A stretch of 64,000 bases of DNA from Eubacterium uniforme (GTDB lineage Bacteria; Bacillota; Clostridia; Lachnospirales; Lachnospiraceae): positions 104,365 to 168,364 of the forward strand of contig NZ_FUXZ01000009.1 of NCBI RefSeq assembly GCF_900167115.1. Direction: 5' to 3'. Both the position numbers and the translations under genes were made by a program. Below the pieces are notes generated by a model. It was not told the origin of the DNA and ran no database searches. It saw nothing but the letters and a program-made list of their open reading frames with translations. Positions 1 to 8,668 of this stretch are shown in pieces. Every line of letters starts with the position of its first letter. The first letter of the stretch is position 1.

Positions 1-1
1 T

Positions 2-886
2 CCTGATCTTCCACTTAATGTTTCAAGATCAGCTCTTCAGAACGATGGATTTGTTAAAAAGATTTCTGACTACATTACAAAGAAAGTTGCTGATAAACTT
101 TCAGGTATGTGTAAGACAGATAGAGAATCATATGAAAAATATTGGGATGACATTAGTCCATTCATCAAGTATGGTTGTATTAGAAATGAAAAATTCAAAG
201 AGAAGATTTCAGACTATGTTCTCTTTAAAAACATTGATGATAAATACCTTACATTCAAGGATGCCCTTGAAGAGAATAAGGAAAAACATGAAAATACTAT
301 CTTCTATGTTGATGATGTTAATCAGCAGAGCCAGTACATCAACATGTTTAAGGAAGAAGGTCTTGATGCCGTAGTTTTAGATCATAACATCGATACAGCT
401 TTTATCTCAATGCTTGAACAGGGTAATGAAGGTGTTAAGTTCTTAAGAATTGATGCTGATGTAACAGATAACTTTAAGGAAGAAACATCAGAAGATGAGC
501 TTAAAGAAACTAATGAAAAATTAAGTGAAATCTTTAAGAAAGCATTAGATAATAAAGACTTAGTAGTAAAAGCGGAAAAACTAAAGAATGAAAATATTTC
601 TTCAATGATTACAATGTCTGAAGAAGGCAGACGTATGAAGGATATGATGAAGATGTATAATCTCTATGGTATGGATATGCCTATGAAAGATCAGTTTACA
701 TTAATCCTTAATGCAAATAACTCACTTGTTAAATACATCTTAGATAATCCAGAAAGTGATAATTCTACTCTCATTGCAAAACAGCTCTTTGATCTTGCAA
801 TGATTCAGAATAAGCCACTTGAACCATCAGAGATGACTGCTTTCATAGAAAGAAGTAATGAAATTCTTAACTTAATTGCAAAATAA
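2..886 (+). CDS. htpG: HtpG (Hsp90) chaperone, C-terminal part
   Basis: The reading frame is open from base 2, so the gene starts before the window; 294 residues of the C-terminal half are present. It begins with the Hsp90-family stretch DLPLNVSRSxLQ, followed by the middle-domain region (ESYEKYW, IKYGCI) and a C-terminal dimerisation region rich in Glu and Lys. HtpG is a cytoplasmic ATP-dependent chaperone; its N-terminal ATPase domain is outside the window. It is the only gene on the plus strand in the first 8.6 kb and is followed at once by a hairpin terminator. The identity is firm from the family signature; completeness upstream cannot be judged. Confidence 0.93.
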   Translation, partial: PDLPLNVSRSALQNDGFVKKISDYITKKVADKLSGMCKTDRESYEKYWDDISPFIKYGCIRNEKFKEKISDYVLFKNIDDKYLTFKDALEENKEKHENTIFYVDDVNQQSQYINMFKEEGLDAVVLDHNIDTAFISMLEQGNEGVKFLRIDADVTDNFKEETSEDELKETNEKLSEIFKKALDNKDLVVKAEKLKNENISSMITMSEEGRRMKDMMKMYNLYGMDMPMKDQFTLILNANNSLVKYILDNPESDNSTLIAKQLFDLAMIQNKPLEPSEMTAFIERSNEILNLIAK

Positions 887-899
887 ATAATACTATAAA

Positions 900-925
900 A
901 GCCACCAGATATTATTCTGGTGGCT
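900..925 (+). terminator. Terminator after htpG, possibly bidirectional
   Basis: The arms AGCCACCAGA and TCTGGTGGCT form a perfect 10-bp stem around a 6-base AT loop. It lies between the converging htpG and the minus-strand Fn3-type gene, so it could serve both. The T-tract is interrupted (TTAATTAATT). Confidence 0.75.
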
Positions 926-942
926 TAATTAATTCATTTTAA

Positions 943-1623
943 TTAATATGTTGAAATGTATGCCTGTACACTTTCTTCCATCGGTGTTTTTAACACTCTA
1001 TTTCCAACTTTAGCAACGGCACGAACTCTAACATAATATGTACGTCCTTTTTTTAGTTTTTTCTTTCTAAACTTTGTAATTGTAAATGTATTTTTATTCT
1101 TCTTTACTGTTTTTACTTTTTTAAAACCTGTTCTATCTGCAGTAGACATATATATCTCATACTTTGTAGCACCTTTTATCTTATTCCAAGTAACTTTAAT
1201 TTTCTTCTTTTTATTTACAACATATCCTTCTGTTTCTACATCCTGATGAGATAAATCTTTTGCAAAATATCCATAATCTGACCATTCGCCATAATATTTC
1301 TTTTCATTTTCATCTTTTACATAAGCTCTAACCCTTACTCTGTAAAAATTCTTTTCACATGGGATTTCACAATAACAATCATCTTTTATGTCTTTGACAG
1401 TTGTTTTCTTTCCACTAGCATATGCATATTCTATTTCATATCCGTCAATAGACAAATCTGGTTCCCATTCGAGTAAAACAGAACCTCCATCATACGTTGA
1501 AGAATAATGTGGTGTTTCTAATTTAGCTGGAATTTTAATATCATCAGCACTTACAACACCAACACTTCCAACACATAAAGCTACTGAAGTAATAATAATT
1601 CCTAATTTCTTGACTAATTTCAT
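943..1623 (-). CDS. Secreted fibronectin type III-like protein
   Basis: The protein has 226 residues from the ATG at 1623, chosen because AAAGGAAAG precedes it and because the product then opens with a textbook signal peptide (MKLVKKLG, a hydrophobic stretch, then VSADD). The frame is open further upstream, but that part runs through a large palindrome. Two Fn3-like beta-sandwich repeats follow, recognisable by W-x-x-V/I-x-G-A-x-x-Y-E-I-Y and YYVRVRAVAK patterns; the second is Lys-rich, which suggests cell-wall contact. There is no catalytic domain and no LPxTG anchor. Function is unknown; a small exported adhesion or wall-binding protein is an inference. Confidence 0.7.
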   Translation of the reverse strand: MKLVKKLGIIITSVALCVGSVGVVSADDIKIPAKLETPHYSSTYDGGSVLLEWEPDLSIDGYEIEYAYASGKKTTVKDIKDDCYCEIPCEKNFYRVRVRAYVKDENEKKYYGEWSDYGYFAKDLSHQDVETEGYVVNKKKKIKVTWNKIKGATKYEIYMSTADRTGFKKVKTVKKNKNTFTITKFRKKKLKKGRTYYVRVRAVAKVGNRVLKTPMEESVQAYISTY

Positions 1624-1662
1624 TTTTCTTTCCTTTCTTTTCACTTTCTTTTTATTACCCTC

Positions 1663-1703
1663 ATAATTATAAAGGTTCACTTTAAGTGAACCTTTATAAT
1701 TAT
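1663..1703. repeat. Near-perfect 41-bp palindrome between two genes
   Basis: Two 20-bp arms (1663-1682 and 1684-1703) are exact reverse complements around a single central base. The core reads AAAGGTTCAC / GTGAACCTTT, flanked by AT. Neither side has a T-tract, so it is not a standard terminator. It lies 17 bp beyond the K+ channel stop and upstream of the Fn3 gene start, where it could be an intercistronic RNA hairpin or a DNA operator. Confidence 0.85.
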
Positions 1704-1719
1704 ATATCATTTATTTTTA

Positions 1720-2967
1720 TTATTCAACATCATTATGATTCTCATCACTCTCATAGTTATAAAGTTCTCCATAATCATCTTTCATGTTCTTTATACTTGA
1801 ATATACAAGAATCTTATCCCCTTCTTTAAGAATAAACTTACTAGAAGGTTTATAGACATTATCTCCACGTTTAATCATTACAACATGTGTCTGTCTTGAA
1901 ATATCAATATCCTTAAGCATCTGTCCAACCCATCTATGCTTGGCTAACATCTCAATCTCTCTTAACTGTAATTTGTATTCATTATCCTTATCATCAGCAC
2001 TTATAACAATATTATCACCCTTATCAAGAACAACATCTTCATTAGGCATAACCGTTTTTCTTCCTCTTATCACAAATGCTATTGAGCTTTTCTTAGGTAG
2101 CGTAATTTCACTTATTTTCTTTCCTATAAGGATATCTCCCTCTACAAGATTAATATTAATAAAATTAACATCTTCTTCTCTTGCATATTCACCAACTCTT
2201 TTTATTTTCCCATACTGTTCAACGAATCCAGCAGAAATAATACCAGTTGGAATAGCAACCATACCAACGCCTAAGAAAGCTATAATTATTCCAAATGCCT
2301 TACCTGCTGTTGTGATTGGATAAATATCTCCATATCCAACTGTAAGAAGCGTCGATGTAGCCCACCATAATCCAGAAAATGCATTTTCAAACACATCTGG
2401 TTGTGCCTCATGTTCAAGACTATACATACATAAACTTGACCCCATCATAAGTACGAGTATTATAAAAATACTTGAGAATAACTGTTGCTTCTTTGCAAGT
2501 ATAACATCCCTAATTACATTAATTGAATCATAATATGCATTAACTCTAAAAAGTCGTAATATTCTTACTACCCTTATCATACGAAATGCAACTGCGCCTG
2601 CCGGGAACACAACTGGCAAATAATATGGTAAAAATGATAACAAATCGACTAATCCAAAGAATGAAAAAACGTAGCTCCTTATTGCTCCTAATTCACTTTC
2701 CATCGGATAAGCATATTTTGCTGATATCAATCTTAAGACATAATCAATAGCAAATATAGCCATCGTTATGGATTCAATCAATATAAATATATCTTTATAA
2801 GAACGATATTGATCAAATGTTGAAAGAATAGCAACAGCCAAATTAAGTATAAGCGCCACCGTACTTACAATATCATAAAATTGATTTATAGGTTTATCAA
2901 CAACACCTACAGAAACCATATCAAATATTGATTTTCTTATATTACTTTTTTTATTAGCAGTACTCAT
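1720..2967 (-). CDS. Voltage-gated K+ channel with tandem RCK_C domains
   Basis: This 415-residue protein has a six-helix voltage-gated channel core. The S4-like helix carries spaced Arg residues (RMIRVVRILRLFR, 129-141), and the selectivity filter TVGYGD lies at 209-214. After S6, instead of a Rossmann RCK_N domain, the cytoplasmic tail holds two consecutive TrkA-C (RCK_C)-like modules (about 270-325 and 350-405), each with an E/K-GD-x-I/L pattern. Such domains often bind nucleotides such as c-di-AMP; that ligand is an inference here. The start is supported by GGAAGGA 8 bases upstream. It lies 53 bp downstream of the membrane protein at 3021 with no visible terminator between, so cotranscription is possible. 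Confidence 0.85.
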   Translation of the reverse strand: MSTANKKSNIRKSIFDMVSVGVVDKPINQFYDIVSTVALILNLAVAILSTFDQYRSYKDIFILIESITMAIFAIDYVLRLISAKYAYPMESELGAIRSYVFSFFGLVDLLSFLPYYLPVVFPAGAVAFRMIRVVRILRLFRVNAYYDSINVIRDVILAKKQQLFSSIFIILVLMMGSSLCMYSLEHEAQPDVFENAFSGLWWATSTLLTVGYGDIYPITTAGKAFGIIIAFLGVGMVAIPTGIISAGFVEQYGKIKRVGEYAREEDVNFININLVEGDILIGKKISEITLPKKSSIAFVIRGRKTVMPNEDVVLDKGDNIVISADDKDNEYKLQLREIEMLAKHRWVGQMLKDIDISRQTHVVMIKRGDNVYKPSSKFILKEGDKILVYSSIKNMKDDYGELYNYESDENHNDVE

Positions 2968-3020
2968 GGTCCTTCCTTCCAGTTTAAATATATCTAATAC
3001 TTCAATAAAAATACCATTAA

Positions 3021-3680
3021 TTAAACTATAATGTTTTCTTGTTTATTAACAGTATCATACATCCTTCTTGGATATGGTATATTATATGTCAAATATAATA
3101 CAACATAAGTGAAAATACCAATTAATATTATACCAAAATAACCTACCAATGCAAAATGATAAACTGAAAACTCTTCAACAAAATCATCCATTCCATGCGT
3201 TAACAAGTAATCTGTTATATCCTTATTTGATGTTATAACTGCTGCAACTACTCCTAACGAAAAGAAAGTAACAACTGGTTTTTTTATGCCTATACACATA
3301 TACACCTGATACGCAAACATCAATGCTAAGAAATACATAACTTCATTCTTCACAGCATCTGCTGGAAGATTATAATAGTCATAACATATACCTCTAAATA
3401 ATACATACACTGTAAACACACTTAAATATGCAAATGTACAAATCATAGTTATCCCAATTGTTGAGGCCTTTTTAATTCCAGGAAAAACTGAAACATAACC
3501 TGCCACTGTAATATTTAAAAATCCATTTAATATTAATACCGTAGCAGCCATAGGCCATATGAATAAACTACCACGTCCTCTTATATCAAAAAAACCAAAT
3601 GCTCCCAATAAGTAAAACACAATTGCCAATTTATAATTTAAATTTTCGCGTGGTACATACTTATATATTCCTAAATACAT
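3021..3680 (-). CDS. Multi-pass membrane protein, probable ABC permease subunit
   Basis: The protein has 219 residues from the ATG at 3680, which lies 9 bases after AAGGAG; a TTG three codons earlier would be too close to that site. It has about six hydrophobic segments and short polar loops, with no soluble domain. It follows another membrane protein and an ABC ATPase in the same direction with short gaps, so it is most simply a permease subunit of that transporter. No family motif is recognisable; substrate and exact role are unknown. Confidence 0.6.
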   Translation of the reverse strand: MYLGIYKYVPRENLNYKLAIVFYLLGAFGFFDIRGRGSLFIWPMAATVLILNGFLNITVAGYVSVFPGIKKASTIGITMICTFAYLSVFTVYVLFRGICYDYYNLPADAVKNEVMYFLALMFAYQVYMCIGIKKPVVTFFSLGVVAAVITSNKDITDYLLTHGMDDFVEEFSVYHFALVGYFGIILIGIFTYVVLYLTYNIPYPRRMYDTVNKQENIIV

Positions 3681-3705
3681 TAAAACCAACTCCTTAAATT
3701 AACTA

Positions 3706-4386
3706 TTAATCCTTTGCCCAATTCTTTCGTATATTCTTTTTTATTGATCTTACATTAATTATAGAAAATACCAATGCAAAAATGCTCTGATAAAATACAT
3801 TTTTATAAGTAATCCAACTTGATATTGAAATACCTAAAAACATTGGAATTAAAGCTGTATACAAAAATGCCATCATCCATAACATATGCGCCCAATTCAT
3901 AAAATGTCTAACAACCCAAGTACTAAACTGAATCAACAAAATACTATTAATAACAAGACTTAAAATATTAGCAAAACTAAAGGATGTTTCTTTATACATA
4001 GGCGGAAAACCATAATAACTAATAATTGCTGTAAGCCCTCCCACAAAAAGCATTAATAAGTTTTTACAAATTGCATCAGCTAAAACCGTCTGTTCAATAA
4101 TCTTTTTACCGTTTTCTGACATTAAAAGAAAACTTTCATACCGGTTTTCCTTACTATATATTCCTTTAAAAACCGTAATATCAACTACAACTATCGTATA
4201 AACCATTGCAATTGGACACATAGAAATAAACCTAACAAACATATCGACTATTTCCTCATGCGTATTAGGCAAAAATGGTCTATAAATCATCATCGCAATT
4301 TCTCCAGATAATATAGAAAATGGTAATATTCCATATATTATTAATCTATATATAAATGGAGTATAATTTCTATAACTTTTAATCAT
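3706..4386 (-). CDS. Multi-pass membrane protein, probable ABC permease subunit
   Basis: The protein has 226 residues and six or so hydrophobic segments (for example 14-34, 52-70, 105-125, 130-150 and 165-185) separated by short charged loops. The start is supported by GGGGAG five bases before ATG. It lies between the ABC ATPase and the second membrane protein; the set resembles YtrB-type ABC modules with paired membrane subunits. That function is inferred from order alone, because the sequence has no known signature. Confidence 0.6.
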   Translation of the reverse strand: MIKSYRNYTPFIYRLIIYGILPFSILSGEIAMMIYRPFLPNTHEEIVDMFVRFISMCPIAMVYTIVVVDITVFKGIYSKENRYESFLLMSENGKKIIEQTVLADAICKNLLMLFVGGLTAIISYYGFPPMYKETSFSFANILSLVINSILLIQFSTWVVRHFMNWAHMLWMMAFLYTALIPMFLGISISSWITYKNVFYQSIFALVFSIINVRSIKKNIRKNWAKD

Positions 4387-4428
4387 ATAATCTCCCCAAC
4401 TCTAATTATCTTCTATTTCTAAATCCAT

Positions 4429-4453
4429 ATATACTTAAAACTCCTAAGTATAT
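4429..4453 (-). other. Intercistronic hairpin below the ABC ATPase gene
   Basis: The arms ATATACTTA and TAAGTATAT form a 9-bp stem with a 7-base loop, just past the ABC ATPase stop. There is no T-tract, so it is more likely an mRNA stability or processing structure than a strong terminator. Confidence 0.4.
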
Positions 4454-4456
4454 GCT

Positions 4457-5362
4457 TTATAAATCAGGAATGACAATCTTACTCTTTCCTTTCATAATAG
4501 CAACACTAATTTGATATAAAGTTGGAATAAAACTTTCAATGTTAATATTTTTTATTTGCTCCATATTTTCAGATAAAATAACACCTTCAAATCCATCGTT
4601 AGTTCTAATCAAATTAAGGGCATTAGGTAATACTTTATCAAAATCCTCATCCTTTCCCTTAATAAATCTATATTTCTCTTTGATGTCTTTTGAATATCCC
4701 TGTTCAACAATTTTTCCCTTTTCCATAATCATAATATAATCCGTAACATTCTCCATGTCTGAAATATTATGAGTCGAAAAGAAAACAGTTCGTTCACCCT
4801 GTCCTGCTTTAATATACTTTCTAATCATTTCTGATAATGCATCTCTCATAAGAGGATCAAGTGGAGATGCCGGTTCATCCATGATAAGTAATTTTGTATC
4901 CCTAGCAAATACACATGCTAACTGAAGTTTAACTTTATTACCATCGGATAATTTTGAATTTGGTTTTGCCGGCTTCATAAAAATATCATAATCCAAATCC
5001 AAGCTTCTAGCGATATTCATAAACTTGTCCTCATTAAAATCCTTATACATTATCTTTGATAATTCCCTTATTTGATTACCGGTCCATGATGGAATAAAAT
5101 ACATTCCCGTACCTGTATAACCAATCAAATCTCTAAGTCCCTTATCCTCAATATTATTATATTTATCAAAATAAGTTAAACTACCTTTATAATCTCTTCT
5201 AATTCCTGACAAAATATTAAGAAGTGTGGATTTACCAGCGCCATTCTCTCCAACAAGCGCAGTAGCACAACCTTTCGGAATACCAAACTCCGTAAGGTTA
5301 AGCTCAAAATCTCCAAACTTCTTACTTAAATTATCTGATTTAATTACATAATTTCCTGTCAT
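4457..5362 (-). CDS. ABC transporter ATP-binding protein
   Basis: The ATPase subunit has 301 residues from the ATG at 5362; a GTG at 5377 overlaps the sortase stop and is an alternative. It contains Walker A GENGAGKS (about residues 38-45), the signature-like segment LSDGNKVKL (a weaker version of LSGGQ), Walker B LLIMDEP and the switch His in FFSTHNIS. The last 80 residues form an accessory domain of unknown role. LSDGN is typical of the YtrB-like ABC-2 ATPase branch. It lies directly upstream of two membrane proteins, which probably form its channel. The substrate cannot be deduced. Confidence 0.85.
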   Translation of the reverse strand: MTGNYVIKSDNLSKKFGDFELNLTEFGIPKGCATALVGENGAGKSTLLNILSGIRRDYKGSLTYFDKYNNIEDKGLRDLIGYTGTGMYFIPSWTGNQIRELSKIMYKDFNEDKFMNIARSLDLDYDIFMKPAKPNSKLSDGNKVKLQLACVFARDTKLLIMDEPASPLDPLMRDALSEMIRKYIKAGQGERTVFFSTHNISDMENVTDYIMIMEKGKIVEQGYSKDIKEKYRFIKGKDEDFDKVLPNALNLIRTNDGFEGVILSENMEQIKNINIESFIPTLYQISVAIMKGKSKIVIPDL

Positions 5363-5376
5363 ATAATAACCCCACA

Positions 5377-6252
5377 CTATTTTTTCTTCTTTTTCTTTTT
5401 CTTCTTATCCTTATCCTGATTAATAAGTTTATTATTTACCATAATTCTTTTAGCAACAACAACATATCTACCTTGATTTTTATGATATGAACAAGTAGAA
5501 AGTGTAAGTAATTTATCCCCATAATTTGCTGTTGTTTCTATCTGATAAGGGCTTGCTTCTTTTGCCTTTTTCACATAGTCATCAAATTCTGTTTTATCAT
5601 TAGCGTCAAAGAAATTATAATACTTAAATGCATTCTTATTACTATAATCTATTTCCGTTTTAAAAGTTGCAATAACCTCATATAATGCATCTTCTTTTAT
5701 AGTATCAAATTCTATATATTTATGACCCTCATAAAAACCTTTATCAGCGTACTTTGTAAGTTCACCAAAAAGAGTACCCGTATTCATATTATGTCCATAG
5801 ATAATAACGTTATCAGATGGTTTTAAAGGATCACACTTACCAGCAGCAAATGGTGTTCCTTCAATACTCCAATTTTTCTTGAAATCATTTCTTAAATAAT
5901 ATTCTTCATTATTCGGAGTATGCATTACAGGGTAGTCAATCTTTGTACCTGAAATTGTGAGCCAACCAATAAAATCCTTATTTTTCTTATATACTTTGAC
6001 AAATTTATTCTGAACCTGAACGCCATCAATATCAGTAAATTCTACTTTCTTTTCCTCGCTCTGCTCAGTATTTATTTGATTTGTATCAGTAATTTTATCA
6101 TCTTCTCCAATCAGTTTTTTCAAATCTGATACTGCTTTTTCTGATCTATAAATAGTATAGTAATACCGACCTATGTAAAAACCTGAAATTAAGAATGTGG
6201 CCGTAAAAACAATTATTAACAAATTAATAATCAAATTCTTTTTTCTTCTCAT
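5377..6252 (-). CDS. srtB: Class B sortase
   Basis: This membrane-anchored transpeptidase of 291 residues has an N-terminal transmembrane helix (about 8-30), a linker, and a sortase barrel with His154 in IYGHNM, Cys254 in TLSTC and Arg262 in GRYVVVAKR. Those three residues are the family catalytic triad. The spacing and the N-terminal helical extension fit class B, which usually anchors one or a few substrates. No LPxTG or NPQTN-type substrate is seen in the window. The protein ends in an unusual run of nine lysines after Asp-Lys. The gene lies 54 bp below rho and one base overlaps the optional GTG start of the ABC gene. Confidence 0.88.
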   Translation of the reverse strand: MRRKKNLIINLLIIVFTATFLISGFYIGRYYYTIYRSEKAVSDLKKLIGEDDKITDTNQINTEQSEEKKVEFTDIDGVQVQNKFVKVYKKNKDFIGWLTISGTKIDYPVMHTPNNEEYYLRNDFKKNWSIEGTPFAAGKCDPLKPSDNVIIYGHNMNTGTLFGELTKYADKGFYEGHKYIEFDTIKEDALYEVIATFKTEIDYSNKNAFKYYNFFDANDKTEFDDYVKKAKEASPYQIETTANYGDKLLTLSTCSYHKNQGRYVVVAKRIMVNNKLINQDKDKKKKKKKKK

Positions 6253-6305
6253 TATACATCATCCCCTTTTTCACTCTACAAAACCAAAACATACAAATTC
6301 CAAAA

Positions 6306-7688
6306 TTACATCATATGCTTTCTAACATAATCAAGGAATCCTCTATTAGTCTTTGTCTTATGGAATATATCAATTATTCGCTCAGCAGCTTCTTCAGATT
6401 TAATTCCATTAAGAGACTTTCTAATTTTATTAACTTCATTAAGTTCAAGATCTGTTAGAAGCAAGTCTTCTCTTCTAGTTCCTGATTTAGCAATATCAAT
6501 AGCAGGAAATACTCTTCTTTCTGATATCTTTCTATCTAAAACAAGTTCCATATTACCTGTTCCCTTAAATTCCTCATAAACGACATCATCCATTTTACTA
6601 CCTGTATCAACTAAAGCCGTCGCAAGAATTGTAAGGCTTCCGCCTTCTCTCATATTCCTAGCTGCACCAAAAAATCTCTTTGGCATATGAAGAGCTGCTG
6701 GATCAAGACCTCCTGATAAAGTTCTACCACTTGGACTAATTGTCATGTTATATGCTCTTGCAAGTCTTGTAATACTATCAAGAAGTATCATAACATCCTC
6801 ACCATGCTCAACTAATCTTTTAGCTCTTTCTATAACCATCTCTGAAACTCTCTTATGATGTTCAGGAAGTTCATCAAAAGTTGAATAAATAACTTCAACA
6901 TTGCCACCTTCTATAGCTTCCTTCATATCTGTTACTTCTTCAGGTCTTTCATCAATAAGAAGAATAATCAACTTCATGTCAGGATGAGATCTTTTTACTG
7001 ATTTTGCAACTTCTTTTAATAGAGTAGTTTTACCTGCCTTAGGTGGTGATACAATCATACCACGCTGTCCCTTACCAATAGGACTTATTAAATCAACAAT
7101 TCTCATTGCTGTATTCTCTGTCTCATTTTCAAGTATAATTCTTTCATTTGGAAAAATAGGTGTTAAGTCTTCAAATGCTTTTCTTTTACTAGCTAGTTCT
7201 GCTTCATATCCATTAACCTTTTCTAGAAACTGTAACCCACCATAGTTTTCACCATTTCTTTTAGGTCTTACCTTACCAGTAAGTATATCACCTGTTTTTA
7301 AATTAAACCTTCTAATCTGCGCAGGTGAAACATATACATCCTCCTCACCTGGCAAGTAATTTTCACATCTAATAAAACCATATCCATCTGCAAGGACTTC
7401 TAATATACCCTGCTTTATTTCTTCATTACCCTGATTTTCATTACTAGTTTGTTTTTCACAAGCAATTTGAGATTGCTTTTCATCATTTATCTGTGGTTCA
7501 TTACTATTTTTTATTTTTGTACTTTCCTCATTATCACTTGAACTTGTACTAGCAATAATTGCTTCTATCAAATCATCTTTTTTCATAGAAGCTGCCCCCT
7601 TAATCATATTTACCTTAGCTATCTCCCTTAATTCCTTTACTGGAAGTGTTTTTAATTTTTCTCTCATACTTTGAATGTGAATAATCAC
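6306..7688 (-). CDS. rho: Transcription termination factor Rho
   Basis: This RNA-dependent hexameric helicase terminates transcription. Of 460 residues, the N-terminal Rho_N helical segment (about 10-45) is followed by a low-complexity Ser/Asn/Gln/Glu linker (about 47-95), the cold-shock RNA-binding domain ([16 protein letters not shown]), and the ATPase with Walker [10 protein letters not shown] and [10 protein letters not shown]. The listed start is a GTG only three bases from AAAGGAG, which is unusually close; the ATG at 7667 is the nearest in-frame alternative but has poor spacing. The linker insertion is common in Clostridia. Nothing suggests a defect. Confidence 0.95.
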   Translation of the reverse strand: MIIHIQSMREKLKTLPVKELREIAKVNMIKGAASMKKDDLIEAIIASTSSSDNEESTKIKNSNEPQINDEKQSQIACEKQTSNENQGNEEIKQGILEVLADGYGFIRCENYLPGEEDVYVSPAQIRRFNLKTGDILTGKVRPKRNGENYGGLQFLEKVNGYEAELASKRKAFEDLTPIFPNERIILENETENTAMRIVDLISPIGKGQRGMIVSPPKAGKTTLLKEVAKSVKRSHPDMKLIILLIDERPEEVTDMKEAIEGGNVEVIYSTFDELPEHHKRVSEMVIERAKRLVEHGEDVMILLDSITRLARAYNMTISPSGRTLSGGLDPAALHMPKRFFGAARNMREGGSLTILATALVDTGSKMDDVVYEEFKGTGNMELVLDRKISERRVFPAIDIAKSGTRREDLLLTDLELNEVNKIRKSLNGIKSEEAAERIIDIFHKTKTNRGFLDYVRKHMM

Positions 7689-7848
7689 ATACTCCTTTCT
7701 AGAATAATAAATAATATAAGAGGTATACTAATATTATAAACCTTTGATTATTTTATTTCTTTATTTATTTTTAAATTTTTTGAAAACAAATTGATTTTAA
7801 ATTAGATAACAATACTTATTATTGATTAATTAGAATTATTATATGAAA

Positions 7849-7880
7849 TATATCAAGTGATATTTCTATCACTTGATATA
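7849..7880 (-). terminator. Hairpin terminator after the small anchored protein
   Basis: A perfect 14-bp stem (TATATCAAGTGATA and its complement) with a 4-base loop lies 34 bp past the stop of the gene at 7914. It is AT-rich, and on the minus strand it is followed by TTTCAT rather than a pure T run, so its strength is uncertain. The rest of 7690-7848 shows only AT-rich DNA that should hold the rho promoter. Confidence 0.6.
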
Positions 7881-7913
7881 ATCAGAATCTTTAAGATTTT
7901 AAGAGCCTGCTTC

Positions 7914-8417
7914 CTACTGTTCAGGTTGCATAGACTCTACACTAAGTGTCATAAGAACCATAAATGGTTTAGAACTTTTTCCCTTTTCAGCTTCTCCATA
8001 AACCATCTGACTAAAAGAATATTCATTATCCGCTAAACAAATATATCTTACATTCTTTTCCGTAACTGGTTCTCTTCCTGAAACATCTAATAAATATCTA
8101 TTAGAATATGTATCACCATTTTTATCTGTATATGTATACTTTCCTTTATCGTATTTTATAACAGCTGCGTGACTAACCGAACCACCATCTGTTAAAAACT
8201 TTACCTTAATACTTTCCTTCCTACCAATCTTGGTTCTCGACATAAAATTCACCCATGCCTCAGATCCTTTAACCATATGGCCACTCTGAATCTCAACTGT
8301 AGATCCACCATTAAGATTATTTTTCATATTAAAGAAAACAACCATACCTATAACAGCGACCATGAAAATTGCAAGTATTAAATACACGCTACCCATTCCT
8401 GCTTCCTTTTTTTTCAT
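7914..8417 (-). CDS. Small membrane-anchored protein of unknown function
   Basis: The protein has 167 residues from the ATG at 8417, which has GGAGAA just upstream; a TTG at 8438 opens the same frame. A single N-terminal transmembrane helix (about 9-29) is followed by an extracytoplasmic region of about 135 residues with no motif I recognise. The exported part is rich in Lys, Ser and Tyr. It stands alone between rho and the divergent malic enzyme gene. Function unknown. Confidence 0.65.
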   Translation of the reverse strand: MKKKEAGMGSVYLILAIFMVAVIGMVVFFNMKNNLNGGSTVEIQSGHMVKGSEAWVNFMSRTKIGRKESIKVKFLTDGGSVSHAAVIKYDKGKYTYTDKNGDTYSNRYLLDVSGREPVTEKNVRYICLADNEYSFSQMVYGEAEKGKSSKPFMVLMTLSVESMQPEQ

Positions 8418-8591
8418 ATATTCTCCAATCCTACACAAACGTGCTTTTATTTAATAAAACTAACTACCTATGCCTATTTTAATAAACTTTCCAGCCACTG
8501 TCAACAGTAGTATTCTTAGTGGCATTTGCTAATTTAACTATTCCTCCTATAAACTTTTTATTTATATGTAATATTTTATAAAATATTACCC

Positions 8592-8640
8592 TTGACACAT
8601 TTTTCCTATATGTTATTCTATATAAGGTATTTTTCATACC
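8592..8640 (+). promoter_or_regulatory. Promoter of the malic enzyme gene
   Basis: A perfect -35 TTGACA (8592-8597) and a -10-like TATTCT (8614-8619) are separated by 16 bp. A short inverted repeat, GGTAT-TTTTC-ATACC, follows at 8626-8640, overlapping the expected start of transcription. It could be an operator or a leader hairpin. Confidence 0.6.
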
Positions 8641-8668
8641 ATAAATATAAAAATTCCAAAGGAGACAG

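Noticed and set aside
7667..7688. ATG at 7667 as the start of rho
   Set aside because: The ribosome site is 23 bases upstream of it, which is too far. The GTG at 7688 is closer to it, although the spacing is short, so the start remains uncertain.
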